64,000 bases of DNA from Heliocidaris erythrogramma (taxonomy: Eukaryota > Echinodermata > Echinoidea > Camarodonta > Echinometridae): positions 63,869,024-63,933,023 of the forward strand of contig CM046853.1 in NCBI GenBank assembly GCA_025617745.1. Reading direction: 5' to 3'. The notes beneath the pieces are model-generated. The model was not told the origin of the DNA, made no database searches, and worked only from the letters and a program-made list of their open reading frames with translations. Every line of letters begins with the position of its first letter. Positions within the stretch are counted from its first letter, which is position 1. Made by a program: the position numbers and the translations under genes. Below, piece by piece: positions 24,467-39,100 of this stretch.

Positions 24467-26549
24467 AATCTCACATACAACTAACCAACATCTTTAATGG
24501 AAAACTTCCTTCTACCTTTTAAAAAGTATTTTATGACCAATTTGCACATGTTAATCAATTTCATATATTTATAAATAGAACAGCTGATTTAACCGGGTGG
24601 ACTATCATAGGCTAACGGTTAATAAATGGGCAAATGGGAATCCTACAAAAAATACTGTTAATTATTGAAAAGCCAGAATAATCATCAAGATTTGTCAGCT
24701 CGTAGAGTCTTAATTGCCAAAACGTTTTCCTACATTATAACAAGATGAATGCGACTACGTCTCCTATAGTATGCCTCCGCTAAAACCAGTTAAGTTCATG
24801 ACTTAAACTATTCTTGAAATGTTGTGATAACCAGAGAAGCCTACAATTAGATGTTAATTGACCTATTTGACCTTTGACCCAACGACCAAAAGTTCATATC
24901 TCGTCATCTCCTCCTAATCATGTATGCAAAATAGTTGAGACAAATCTTCAATGTCATGCATATTGCCCTATATGACCTTTGACATTTGACCTACGTAAAC
25001 AAAAATCTAATCAGATCTTCTTCCCATGGTGATACATATTATTAGCACCAAGTCTGAAGTTATGGAATGGTTTTGAGCTATCGATCGCATTAACAAGGAA
25101 ATGGGAAGGACGGATGGACGGACCGAAAACATAATGCCTCCATGCACAACCTTCGGAGGACGGAGGCATAAAAAAATACCAGCAACAAACTATTTTCTGT
25201 CATATCCGATCATGACATCGTCGGCATCATTATTACATGCTCTCCTCCTAATCTTTCTGTATCACGTCAATTACTGACGTTAATTTTGTAAATATATCAA
25301 TGGCGAATCCAGGATTATCTGATGGGGAGGGGGAATTATTTTTTTTCCTGACAGAATTTTTTTCCCGAGGAAGATAATTTCCATTTGCATGCAGTCAGAC
25401 ACACAATCAGAAAAATATCTCTGACGAGTAGCAAAAAAATACAATTTGCTGACGAGCAAGGGAAATGCCCAGGGCAGTCTCGCCTGCATTGCACAATCAT
25501 CGGGGCAAAATTTTCACTTGGTGAAATCTCAGACACAACTAACCAACACCTTTAATGGAAAAATTCATTTTACCTTTTAAAAAGTATTTTATGACCAATT
25601 TGCACATGTTAATCAATTTCATATATTTATAAATAGAACAGCTAACTTTGGGGTATTACGGGGTAATAAATGGGCAAATGGGAATCCTTCCTACTGTTAA
25701 TTATTGAAAAGCCAGAATAATCAATATATGTCAGCTTTTAGAGTCTTAATTGCCAAGACTGAAATGTGTTCCTACATTATAACACCGAATGGTACTATGT
25801 CTCCTATATTATGCATCCACTAAAATCAGTTAAAGTTCACGACTTAAACTATTCTTGAAATGTGATAACCAGAGTAAGAAGTCTACAATTAGATGTTAAT
25901 TGACCCCTTTGACCTTTGACCCAACAAACCAAAAGTTCAATCTCATTATCTCCTAATCATGTATGCAGCATAGCTGAGACATGGTGATAAGAAATATAAA
26001 ATTTCATGCATATTGCCCTATATGACCTTTGACCTTTGATCTATGTAAACAAAAATCTAAACAGATCGTCTTCCCATGGTGATACATATTATGGTTCTTG
26101 AGATATCGATCACATTAACGAGGAAATGGCAAGGACTGATGGACGGACCGAAAACATAAGGCCTCCAGCACAACCTTCGGAGGGCGGAGGCATAAAAAAG
26201 ATACCAGCAACAAACTTTTTTCTGTCATATCCGATCACGACATCGTCGGCATAATTACATGCTTTCCTCCTAATCTTTCTGTATCACGTCGGATTACTGA
26301 CGTTAATTTTGTAAAGATATCAATGGCGATTCCAGGATAATCTGATGGGGAGGGGGAATTATTTTTTTCCTGACAGAAATTTTTTTCCCCGAGGAAGATA
26401 ATTTCCATTTGCATGCAGTCAGACATACAATCAGAAAAAAAATCTCTTGACGAGCAAAAAATACAATTTGCTGACAAGCAAGAGAAATGCCCAGGGCAGT
26501 CTCGCCTGCATTGCTCAATCATAAGGCCAAAATTTTCACTTGGTGAAAA
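24467..26549. repeat. about 1.06-kb tandem duplication
   Basis: Copy A 24467-25524 and copy B 25525-26549 share long colinear blocks, for example 'accttttaaaaagtatttta', 'gacggaccgaaaacataa' and 'gccaaaattttcacttgg', with small indels. Each copy carries TGACCTTTGACC-type motifs (24888, 25911 and others). Frames through it are not conserved as protein. Confidence 0.85.
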
Positions 26550-27640
26550 AAAGTCAAAGGTTGGGGCACTTAAGGGATGCTGCCACCCCTGAGCCCCCCC
26601 TGAGCCACCCGTCTGGGCCATGTACCCCATTTATACAACTTAAATACCCGTCAACTAATATTTATTTGAAATCAAGCTGTGTTTTAAAGAAACAGAATAT
26701 GTGTACATAAAATAATTGCCATTGGGACACTTTGGGGCTGCTGCCCCTCCATCGGACACCTTGAAGATAATGATCTACTATACTCGAACAACTTGAGGTC
26801 TCTCCCTCCTCCCCCCGTCCCAAAGAATGATTCCTACCTAGTTTTGTTACAATCTACATGCTGCAATACAGGCTCACAGGCTCTTGGGGCTGAAGCCCCC
26901 AACCCCTCCCTAGGGTACCCCATGTGCATTAACTTAGATCACCTACTGTCTCGGTCGGAGGGGGTGTGCCCCACCCCCCCCCCCCCAATCTGCCGGTGAT
27001 ATGTATGAATTTGTTGTTTGCGCATATTGCATGTATGTAATAAACCTGGAAACAAAGTGGACAATAATGGATTACAAGTTACAATATATATTTTTGAATT
27101 TGAGATCCAAGTTTTTATTTTATTGTCAATTTTTTATGTTCTTTTCACACAAATAAGTGGCTTTTATAAGGAAGTTGAGTATTCATATATTACTAAGGCA
27201 ATGATAGATTTCAGATCTCAAAATTGGTGGTATTTTAGTTCCTACACACACACAAATTCTACAACTAATCACAGGTTGACAAATGAAAGTTTTGTAAATA
27301 CAGTGTACATGTACCATTACACTTCAGTATGATCATGGAATACCACATATTTCCCTGCATACATGAATATCTGAACCTTTCCATAGAATCATATCTTGAA
27401 ATGCTATGTTATATCAAACTTAATTTTTAGAGCTCAGCTTGCTCATGAGCTTTTATTCATCTCAAAAGATGAAATTTTTCAATAATTTATGAGAGAAAAG
27501 ACAGACTTTTAAAGAGTATGACAGTTTGTTCTGACATTACAAACACAGCTTGTTTTAAGAAAGAGGGAAAAATTATGGCATGTGGATGAAAGGGAATAGT
27601 TTGCTTCTCAATTACTCCTTGAGATACATGTAGTATACTG
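26550..27640. other. intergenic, nothing firm
   Basis: Includes C-rich runs near 26980 and otherwise AT-rich DNA. No supported gene. Confidence 0.45.
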
Positions 27641-27798
27641 TTAATACATGGTTGGGAGTGTGTTGGTGCGATCTGGCAACAAAGGTTTTTATCGTGGTGT
27701 ATTATACGCACGAGGCGCAAGCAGAGTGTTTGACACGACAATAAAAACCTGCGTGTTGCTAGATCGCACTAATGCACGAACTCACAACCATGTATTAA
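27641..27798. mobile_element. palindromic MITE, about 158 bp
   Basis: The left arm ttaatacatggttgggagtg and the right arm caaccatgtattaa are inverted complements. Internal blocks (gcgatct..gcaac / gttgc..agatcgc; aggtttttatcgtg / cacgacaataaaaacct) continue the palindrome. Confidence 0.8.
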
Positions 27799-28859
27799 TA
27801 GTTTTATAAAACGGGTCAGCAATATGATTATGAAGTCTATAAAAATGGTTACGAATCCCATAGAAACGCTAAGAGTCGCAGTCATGGAGGCTGCCATTTG
27901 CTTTCCTGGATGACATCACTAGAAGCGCAGCCAACAAAAGTCATGCGTGTTTCAGTGCGCGCATCTAATCCCTGCGCTAAAATGACAAACTACGCGATTT
28001 CATTGCGTTATAAGTTTGCACGCACCAGAGGTACGCGTACGGGCAGCTCCGCCGTGCTTTAGAGCCTTTTTGCCATGCATTATCACTTTTTTTTGCACGG
28101 TCACGTGGTGTTATTTGACCAATCAGGATGGCTACATTCTTGAACCCGTTTTATGACCAAAGAATATCCTCCCCCCAGCAAACCCCCCCCCCCAAAAAAA
28201 AAAAAAAAAAAAAAACTAAACAGAAAAGTAAAATAAATGTAAGACAAAGGTACGGTAAATAGAGAATACATGAGATAAGTAGAATGACATGAAAATTTTA
28301 AAAGAATATAATATAATATTTCAGGAGGTCGAGTATTACACATTAAAATATTTCTTGATGAAAATCATGCAGCTAATAATAAAGCAAATTTGGAAATCCT
28401 CTCCAAATTTTAGTTTTTCAGATGGTGAATTAATCTCCTTCTCTCCTAGCGGCAGAAATTGAATCAGGACCACAAATATCTGACATTTGTTTTGAGCCAC
28501 AAAGTTTCTGCTATCATTTTAAATACATGTACTTCACATTGCTATAGGGCCTCCCCTAGTTAGCACACTGTGCATGATGTAGAAGGAAAGGTGATCCAAA
28601 TAAGGAATTAAATACGATCAGAACAAAAGAGAATGTCCAAAGCAAGCTTCCTAACCTATGCCATATTGCCATGGTACTGGTCCAATTGCTGCTGTAAAGA
28701 GAGATGTACATGTAAGAAAGCGATGTTTCCGAGTGCTGTGGTTTGATATAAAAAAAACAACTATATCACCACTGTGTGACTGGGACTTCATCACTTTTAT
28801 CAATCAAATTAACATTTTACCATGTCAACACAGACAAATACTGAAAGTGTATCAATAGA

Positions 28860-29060
28860 GTGCCGAAGTGCTGACGTCATACTGGTTCCAAACAACAGAG
28901 CCCGTGCATGAGGTTCACCGCAAAGTCATTGAAGCAACGGGCTGCAGCAGGGCAAGCTCAGTGTTGGGCGCTGGTGTGATCACCTCGCCATTGTTTAGCA
29001 CAAAATTGTTTAGAACCAGCTACCTTGACAACTTGGCCCCTATGACGTCACACTTTGGTA
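28860..29060. mobile_element. possible palindromic element with TGACGTCA in both arms
   Basis: The left arm (gtgctgacgtcat, then ctggttccaaaca) and the right arm (tgtttagaaccagc, then atgacgtcac) are imperfect inverted complements about 160 bp apart. Short and diverged, so tentative. Confidence 0.35.
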
Positions 29061-29068
29061 CTCTATAT

Positions 29069-29316
29069 ATGAAATCGAGAGCTGCCAACAATATATGAAA
29101 TCTACAGCTGCGAACAATATATGATGAAATCTACAGCTGCGAACAATATATGATGAAATCTACAGCTGCGAACAATATATGATGAAATCTACAGCTGCGA
29201 ACAATATATGATGAAATCTACAGCTGCGAACAATATATGATGAAATCTACAGCTGCAAACAATATATGAAATCTACAGCTGCAAACAATATATGAAATCT
29301 ACAGCTGCAAACAAAA
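29069..29316. repeat. minisatellite, 26-29 bp unit, about nine copies
   Basis: Units read gaaatctacagctgcgaaca then atatatgat (29 bp). The last copies lose tga (26 bp) and change gcgaac to gcaaac. Not a CRISPR array: units are contiguous without spacers and the context is eukaryotic. Confidence 0.95.
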
Positions 29317-31912
29317 TGTAGAGGGCAGTATTGACAAATGCCCATCTACACTTCACACAAAATACATCCTGAAGTACATAATGAAATACCATTGAGATAA
29401 AAATATACATGCATCATTTTCAAGATCCCTTTAATATCTACACTGTTGGAAAATCATGCTTCCTTTCTTTTTATGTACACAACATGCACTCAAAGTTCTC
29501 TCCTCTAAAATTGGCACGTAGCTTTCTTATCAAGACTTGATTTCTAATCAAAATCAGAATCAAATCAATTATTATTCTAAGGCAAGTTCAGTGCACAGGC
29601 CCCATGTGGAAGTTCTATAAAAGGCAGAACCTAGGATATAGACACTTCCCTTTTCCCTCTGAATGTATAAGATTTTGTATGCAGCAATTACATGCAGTTA
29701 TTTGCATTGTTTTAAAAAAATACACATGTCACATAAAATTTGATCTTCCTCTGTTTGATGAAACAAAAGAAATTCCTTTATCTTTATCAAATTGGCACAT
29801 TAGTGGATTTGAGGATATATTACAGGTCATTCCTTGCATATACAAAGCATCTGAAATAGAATCTCCAGGTAGGTTTTGTTGATAGAAATAAGTTCAGAAA
29901 TGAGTCTTGCAATATAAAAATTGATCAGAAAAGTTTACAAGGTGATGATGAACCAAAATGAACTAATGTACCAGATTTATGTAAATTTGAAGGATGTTCA
30001 TGAAAAGATGACCCAAGGCACACACATCCCGTGTGGATAATATACCATTGCTCAACCTGTTAAGAATTTCTCCACAAAGGTCTTTCCATAGTTTGAAGGA
30101 TCTTTTCTATAAACTGCCGTACACCAATTAAAAAAAGATGCGACAATAAAGATATTGCTGTAGTTACATGCATGATCATATTCCTGTAAAGTTGTATAGC
30201 ACTGAGCTAAACAAAATGGAACTTTATAATACTCTGACCCACGCAATGAAGGAACTCTCTTTAATTAGAAGCATCTTTGGTTACTAGCTTGGTAGTTGAT
30301 AACTAGCCGATTCGTTCCACAACACATGCTCTGATGACATAATAATAAATAATACCTGCATTTATATAGCCCCTTTCTAGTTATTAAGTGATCAAAGCAC
30401 TTTACGGTGTATTATTACCCCGATTATTGGATCCAGCTGCGATTCTGCACTTATATCATAGTGCACATTCTCCACTCCATAAGGGAGCACTTCAGTCTGG
30501 CTGACAATTTCTCCACGGTCAATATCCTGTACGCTAACAGAATATACAACTAACCAAGGACCAACCATTATACCTAACCCTAAACCTACCCTACAAACCA
30601 ACTGCAACTCTAACCCTATTTCTACACCTATGACACAAAATAAAGCCCGGAGCAAGTGCCGGGTCACCCCTCGGTTGCCATTGGTGCAAACCAAATTCAG
30701 TCCCCAACCAATCGCTAGTCCATGAAAAATTCAAATACAGGATTTGCAATCGATCCAAATCAATCTAAACTTTTTAACAAGGCAGGGGCCCATGCATTGA
30801 ACTAAATGAGAACATGGAGAGGGCTTAATATACATGTGTACTTTCTCCCAAAATACAATGCATGATGCATATTTTGTGAATAAAATTGTATACGAAATAT
30901 CGTCACACATGCATTGTGACGCAGCCAAGACAAAGTTGATCCTGTGAAAAGGCTCTTTAATTAAAATTTTAAAAAACTATTATGCTGAACAAAATCAATA
31001 TTTTCATTAATTTTTATCAATCATGATTACTGACACATGGCCATGAAAATAAAATTTTCCAAAATTAATTTGGAAGTAAAATGGATAAAAAAAATTGCTG
31101 TGACCATTAGGAAATAAACAAATATATAGAATTAAAGCTTAAAAAGTTAAATGACCTCAACAAGTACAAAGTGAGATTAACCCCTACCATGCCGTGGGCG
31201 GCAAATCCGGCCCAAAAATTTAAGTGTTGAACATTTCTTTTAGGCTCAGAATGGCTTGAAAATTTTTCCTCATACAGAAATTCTGTTAATATAATTTTTA
31301 TTCCTATGCAATATATCTTTGGCCAGTTTGCTCAAGAAAAAATGCATTGGGGTTAATATTTAACTCTGGAAAGTTTGTTTTTTTACAATTGCTCAAAAAT
31401 CTGGTGGCATGGAAGGGGTTAATGTATTTTAGACAAATTTTTACTCATGAAATTTTGTTCATTCATACATTCATTGTATCATTGTTTCCAATCTTTTGTA
31501 AAAACAAAGGATATTTAAATCCATAGAAATGATATATTTTCACTGTTCCAATAAATCTCAGCAAATAAATCATCTGGAGGTAATCTCGGACACGTTTTAC
31601 AGCCTGGAAAAAATCTGTCTTGCCTTCTCTATTCAAGGATGAATAATGATTCTACCTAAACAGAACATACTGAGAAATGATCAACATGCCGCCACATGCA
31701 AGCATAGATAAAAGGACACTTGACAGGCTGAGAAACATGAATTATTTTTTAGCCTCCAGTGCCACAATTTGTTCATTCATTTTATTTATTTTGCTCCTTG
31801 TGAAAGCAAATATATATATCTATGATTCTTGTCCAGGGAAAGTAGAGATCTTTGAGACGGCTGGATGTAACCAATATGCGTTGTTGGAGTACACAGCTGA
31901 TTAACTGTTCTT
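29317..31912. other. ALDH1L 3' UTR and downstream intergenic DNA
   Basis: The part next to 31912 is the presumed ALDH1L 3' UTR; candidate minus-strand AATAAA signals (tttatt on plus) lie at 31781-31790. About 30361-30430 is a short 'tttatatagcccc..gcactttac' repeat of a type common in invertebrates, and 30560-30620 has 'ctaaccctaaacc' low-order repeats. No other gene was recognised. Confidence 0.45.
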
Positions 31913-31971
31913 TCAGTTGTACTCGATAGTTACTGTCTTGGTCTTCAAGTATTCATGCAGAGCTTCTTGAC
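31913..31971 (-). CDS. ALDH1L1: ALDH1L last coding exon
   Basis: 59 nt. The acceptor aatcag precedes GTCAAG. It completes Gly707 and encodes the C-terminus, including [12 protein letters not shown], then TGA at 31913-31915. That C-terminal motif is diagnostic of the family and confirms the 3' end of the coding region. Confidence 0.93.
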
Positions 31972-33136
31972 CTGATTATGAGAAAGTAGAAGTGAGAAAA
32001 GTGAATATTTCATCATAATTTTATCAGTACATAATAGATCAGAGTTCTGCAATACACTGTAATCTAGTCACAATCATAATAGCATTCACTCACCTTCCCC
32101 CTTGTATGTTATCTCAGTCTATTAACATTTACAGCAAACAGATATCATCTTGGCCTTCATTCCACTCTCTCTTCACATATTCCACAGGCATAAAATGAGC
32201 TTTTTATTCTTCGGCCACAAGTCTTGACAAATTACTTTCCGTACTTTCATAGGAAGCCACCATCATAACCACGGGCGTAGACACACATAATTATCCATTG
32301 TTAGTGGGGGCGATGATCTATTCATCATCCCCCCACTAATAATAGAAATTGTGTTTGTATCTACGCCACTGATCATAACAGTATTCCCCCACTCTTCCAT
32401 GTCATTATAGGCTATTAAACATTAACATTATCATGGGAACCCTAACACAATGTCACTGCAAGAAGAAATGAAAATAGAAGCTGAAATAATTAATTTCAAC
32501 CTTCAAAAAAAAAAAAGAAAGTTGGTTGCTCTCTCTTCACACAATGTACAGGCATGACACAAGCTTTTAAAGTGACAGTAAACTGGAGCTCCTCAATAGC
32601 GTCATCTTTCAACAGGATTTGATAAGTGTCTGTGACTCTCATTTTCCCATCATGCCTCATTCTATTTTGTAGAAGCTTAGAATGTACCTGCACACAATTC
32701 TCCACAATGCTAAGTCAAAAATAATAGTTTGAAATATGAAATATAAATTCTGCCTATTATCCAACAATCTGTTTATCAAATTTCAAAATAAAATGCAATT
32801 AATTTTCAAATTATAATCTTAATTTAGCAATCACTGTAAGATGGTGCTGTTCAAATTCTGCCAGTTTAATGCCACCTTAACTCTCTGGTCATAGGCTCTT
32901 GCAATATCACTTACCGAGATCCTTGCCAAATCCAGACTGCTTGAAGCCTCCGAAAGGAGCAGCGACATCTGTCTTGTTGTAGGTATTGACGAAGACGGTA
33001 CCAGCATCCAGCTTCTCGCTGACGTACATGGCCTTGTTGATATCGTTGGTGAAGACACCGGACGCCAGACCAAACTCTGTGCCATTAGCACTCCTAAGCA
33101 TGCCGTCAATGTCACTGGAAGAAGAAATAGAGGAGG

Positions 33137-33175
<39 letters not shown>

Positions 33176-36100
33176 GTGAAAGAAATGCGAGAATAACGTT
33201 GCGTAGCTCAATCAAAGTTCCCCAGAGCTGTCCTCCCTTTTTGAAATTTTTGCAAAGGCTGAAAAAATGTCTCCGCCGGGAATCGAACCCCGGTCGTTGG
33301 CTTAGAACGCCAATACCTTAACCACTAGACTAGGGAGGACAGCTCTGGGGAACTTTGATTGAGCTACGCAACGTTATTCTCGCATTTCTTTCACATTGTA
33401 TTGATTTCCACGAGATTTGCCAAAGGTGTTGTATATGTTATTTCCTTACACTTACATATATATATATATATATACAGTCAAACCTGTCTTAGCGGCCACC
33501 TGTCTATAGCGGCCACCTGCTTATAGCGGCCACCAAAAAATCCCCCGCAGGAAATTACTGTGTTGTAGACCCTGCATATAGCGGTCACCTGCCTAACGCG
33601 GCCAGCGGCCACCCATTATGTATCCCTCGGACAATATCTGACCGCGTATAGCGGCCACTATTATCGAGTCGAGCCGTAGCTTCATGCACAAAAAAGTAGT
33701 TTTTGCTCAGTCACACTCTCACACAAACGTCGTGAATAGATTCTACAATGGCCATGAAGATCTAATAGTTTCACCACATTGCCGACTAATTAGAGATTAA
33801 AAGTCTTTTTAGTAAGAATTAAGCACTAGTATTGTTCGTTTACGTAATCTTCGCACCATCCAGCTGCAATCCCCTGCACTTTAGTTGTATTGTTCTCCTA
33901 AGCTATAGCGGTCGGCATTGCATTGATATTGATCGCCATTGCGCAATAGCGCAGGCTCGTACACTTCAATATAATTTTTTATTTTTAAAAGATTTATAAA
34001 AAAAAAAATTAAAGCGTTAAAACTTTTGAAAAAAATAATAAAGGAGTGATTTTTTTTAGAAAGTGAAAATAATAAAATACTACCCAAGTATTATTTTTTT
34101 TTAAGATCAATAATAACGATTTCATGTACGAGAGATTGTCCTGCTGAAAAACGGCGTGAAAACTCGACTCGGATCGTCCACCGGCGATCCAGGCCATTGT
34201 CGACGTTCGCACTTTCGACGAATGCAAGCGAGCACCTTCTAGTTCTATCGCCTGTTCTCAAAAACAGTTAAAACTTCTTTTAAACCATTCAAAAGGCAAA
34301 TATTTATTGAATGAAAATTGATTGCACGATTTTATTCAAAAGATAAACTTATTATTGTAATTTTTTGACAGGAAGCAAAAGCATGATTGATATCGTTTTT
34401 AGACTATAAAAATCAAGAAAAGCAGTCTACCGCGGGTGGTACGTACATGTACGTGGTAATTTGAGGGAAAATTCATTTTACACAGACATGACAGATTGCT
34501 CGTATATCTATTGTTTTTCTCATTTATTGACAACAAAGCATATTATTTTAGCATTTATATATCATATGACATGTCATACGTCAAATCTGTTGATCTATAG
34601 CTTGTTTTCCTAAGTGATATATATGGATGCATGTACACTAACTTTGTTGCGTGTAACACTAACAGTGTATGTGCAAAAAAATAAAAATGGCCGCCGACCT
34701 GTCTATAGCGGCCACCTGTCTATAGCGGCCACTTCTTCCGTTTCCCTTCGGTGGCCGCTATAGACAGGTTTGACTGTATATGTATATTGAATAGAAAGTC
34801 CACGTGTTGGAGTAATATCAAAGAAAAAGACCAGTAGACATTTCATGCTTTTTTCTCCAACTATTTTCTCACGAATTTGACGATCCTCTCTTTGTCAAGT
34901 GAATATAATCAAGTGCTTTGATTATATATGTATATATAATCAAAGCCTTATTTCTCTTGTAAGTCATTTTAGCTACCATATTCCAATGCATAGCAGTTTT
35001 AAATTGACTTTACCATTGCAGGATTTCCAGATTGTGGCAATTCTTAATGGCTTTCTTGCTTTAAAGTCAGCGCATAGCTACAAGATCATATTACATTTGG
35101 CAGTAAAACACGCATCCAAAACTTGAAAAAGAAGTTGGCATTTTGATCATGTCTGTATACAGGTTTCAAAAAAATAATTCTATTTTGTTTTCTAAAACAG
35201 GAGGTACCACATTCATTGAGGTTTATTCTTATTGAATGCATTTGATGCCCAATTAAACAATGAAACAAGCACATAAAGTCCAAATATATCACTTAAATGC
35301 TCAGTTATTGTAATTTTTCAAAACTAGGGAACATAGAAGGGGGTTAAGATATAAAGACTCGTTTTTCTTACCTGGAAGAGAACTTGCTGATGATCATGAC
35401 TGGACCAAACGACTCCTCCTTGGCAATCATCATTTCATCGGTTACATCGGTGAAAACAGTTGGCTCCATGTACAGACCTGTCAAGGGCAGATACAGCGTA
35501 ATAGAAAAAATATATATTACATCATGCAATCTCTTTTTAATTCTTAAGAAGCAGACTGAAAACATGTAACCTTGTGGAGAAAAATGAAATATAATGAGCA
35601 TATATAACTCGAGATTATATATATATATATATATATAACATGAAAAAAAAAAAAACCTTTCCTAACCTGGCATATCTGCTTGCTTGCCACCATAGACCAG
35701 TGTAGCACCCTCTTTGACTCCAATGTCACAATACTCAACAAGCTTCTCGAGGTGAGCTCTGTGGTTCTGAGGTCCATGGGATGTTGACCTGTCCAAGGGG
35801 TCACCAATCTTCATCTTCTTGACCTCTGTAATCTGGTTAACAAAACAAAATGAAATAAATAAACAAACAAAAACAGGCACTGATCCCCTCAATGAAAAGT
35901 AATGGCCTAGAGGTACAGCAGTGGTCTTGTATTACACAACGCAAAGCGTATCGCATTGTATCACATAATTTGATTCAAGATAGCGTCTTTGATTAGGCAA
36001 CTAGATATCTGCGCTCTACACAATTCCCAGATTCGGCTGTACTAACAGACGGGTCCTGTGATAGATTTAGAGAAGAAGTTGTTCAAAAATTCATTTTTCG

Positions 36101-39100
36101 TTACACAATGCTTGCTTGTTTAACTCAATGCATAGGATTTGATTCTGGTATAACACATATTTTCCATGGACTCTAGCTTGAGTTATCTGGGGTTTAGTAT
36201 GCTATGGGTTAACATGACTAATGATGCCATAATACTTATAATGCATTTACATCTAATATTTCCAACTCATTCTAATATAGGGAAAAATTACCGAGCATTA
36301 CACCAAAACTTTTCATTCAACAACTATTCTGATTATGAAGGAAGTCATAAGACATACCACTCTCTCTACAAATTCGTCATGGATGGTGTCTTCAACGAAC
36401 AGTCTTCCAGCAGCGATGCAGTTCTCTCCCTTATTGAAGAACACTGAACCCAGTCCCTAACAGACAAAAAAAAGAAAAAAAGAAAAGAAACACTGTTGTT
36501 AATATCTTCTCATGCTTGTATCTCCCACAGATAAACTCATCTTACAATTTGTTTCAACTAATGACCCAAATTATAAATGATTTTATGATCTATGGATGCT
36601 TCTGTTTCAAAGCCTAGCGATCATTCGGTTGCTAATAAGGCTTACGAGTTATTATACTCAACATTAAAAATGCAGGATGCACCCACTAGTGGACATTTTG
36701 TATCTGTGATTTCAGTCACAGCCCAGAATGCAGAATATACAGGTTCAATCCTCATTCAAAGTGTTTTTTGTTTTGCTTTTCATTCAACTGCTGATAATAC
36801 ATTCAATCCTGATACTTGGAGTACAGTACAAAACTTGTTTTAGAAATCCCCCTTAGCGTATCTGATCAATCTTGCTTCACTGACCTGTCTCACTGCTGCA
36901 CTCATGTCACAATCAGCAAAGATGACAAGAGGGGACTTGCCTCCCAGTTCCAGTGATACCTTTTTCAGGTTGCTCTCGGCACAGCTGTAATGTAGGATCA
37001 ACAGGGGAAAATGATTAGTACAGACCAAACTCGTTGCTCAACAAGGAACCGAATCGAGAAATGTTAAAAAAAAAAAAAGGACAACCTTGGGATAAATGTG
37101 ACTTTTTATGCATAACCTGAAGCATTCTATATTGACCGTTGGAATTCAATGATCCTTATATATCAGTTTAATGCAAGTAAGGTGAATACTTCAATGAGAG
37201 CAAAGCCACACTGACAAAGAATATCTAATAGTGGTTAATAAATCAAGAAGCCTTTGTCTGGGCAACTCAACAAAAAGCAGAACTCTGCCATTTTATTAGT
37301 TTACTTCTTTCACAATTACATACAGTTAACCCTGCATAAGGTGCATAAGTCAAACTTCCCGTAAGTCGAAGAAATTTTTTGGACCAAAATATGCAAACAT
37401 GTGTTATTTATATTTCCTCAGTCGAATTTTGCACGAGTCATACTGTTTTTTTATGTCCCAACAGATTTGACTTATGTAAATTTAAAACTACTAGGGTATT
37501 TATGGTATTTATTGCTCAACAAACCATATTGCTTACCTCTTCATGATCTGCATACCGATGGGTGTTGAGCCAGTAAATCCCAGCTTCCTAACATCAGGAT
37601 GGTCAGCCATCCTTTGACCACACACAGAACCTGACAATGAAAGAAAAATATGGTGAAATCATCATCTAAATCCCTCTGGAAGCATACATACAGACATTGT
37701 ATCAGTGGGAATATGCACTTTACAAATAGAGAAAGAATTGTAATCACTACTCCTGAAGATCATGATACACTATCTGGTGGGTGTTTCATAAAGCTGTTTG
37801 TAAAGTTACGCATGACTTTACGAACGACTTGAATATGAAGTGCCAGATAGGATGCCCAAAGTTTTTCCTGATGTTTTAACACAGTGTGACTGTATTTCCA
37901 ATAACCTCAATTAAATTATGGCAAAAAATATACTTTGCATTAAGAATGTTTATTATAAAGAATGTTAATCTACATCTGCACAGTTCAACTTTAGTTGATA
38001 CAGTTAAAAATGATTGAGCATCCCATTTGGCTTATCATATTTAAGTCAATCGTAAAGTCATGCGTAACTTTACGAACAGCTTTATGAAACACCCCCTGGG
38101 CCTTATTTCATAAAACTTCTTATCAATAACAAGTTGCAATAACTGTTATAAGCTACTGAAATCCTTACATCTGATTAGCTGTGAACAAATTTGTCATAGA
38201 AATGTGGCAGTTGTCACGAATAACAAGTTTTATGAAACAGGGCCTTGGATCTTGTACTGGAGGATGGTAATGTTAACATTGCTGCTCACAAAATATAAAA
38301 ATCACCTTTATCAACCAACTTTTGATACAACAAATTTTCTGAAGACTTTGGATCAAGATACATTGGGCTTAGTTTTCAAAAGGTTGAGCTCCTCATCTTT
38401 ACCAGAGTAATTCAAATATCTGTAATATGAAATCTTGTCACCGTACACCAATATTAGCTGCAGTTTAAGCAAGCAAGACAAGGTTTTATTTGCTTAGCAC
38501 TTAAAACTTCAGCTATCACATTGATTTCTCTACTCTCTTCCCAAACACAACAGCCATAAACTTAGACTGCTATGTCCCCCTGGCTAATGCCAGTAAGAGA
38601 GATTGATACCGTACAACTGCTACTATGGGTTGGCACAAGTGCATGCACTGTTACAGATAAGGTTGAGTGAAAATAAGTGACAAGCTTTTCCATTTGTTTT
38701 ATACCTGTGCAGAAGTACATCATACTATCAATGTCCGATGGGAAGAATTGCTGATGAAAATTTTGTCGACACACCTTTCTGTAGTCCCATAGACACATAT
38801 CTGTGTGCAGTGCTTTTCACTGGACGTGATTTTCAGCAAAATTAAGTAGATTTGCTATCATTTTCATTGGGATATAGATCAATACTTATACTTATTGTTA
38901 AGCCTCAGTCACACTACAAACTTACTACACACTGATTCTAACCCGACTGATGCTTTTGGTGTAATGTGACTTTCTGTTCGGTCCGTTGTCGGTCTCGGAG
39001 GTGTGACTAAGGCATTAACATAGTCTTTTTAGAACCTTACCTGAGCCTGGTAGGATGTTGATGACACCGGGAGGGAAACCAGCCTCGACGACCAATTCAG

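Noticed and set aside
23940-24480. Possible plus-strand LINE endonuclease remnant (YWKF-like motif)
   Set aside because: One short motif only, with stops throughout.
29069-29316. Possible CRISPR-like array
   Set aside because: Units are contiguous with no variable spacers, and the setting is a eukaryotic genome.
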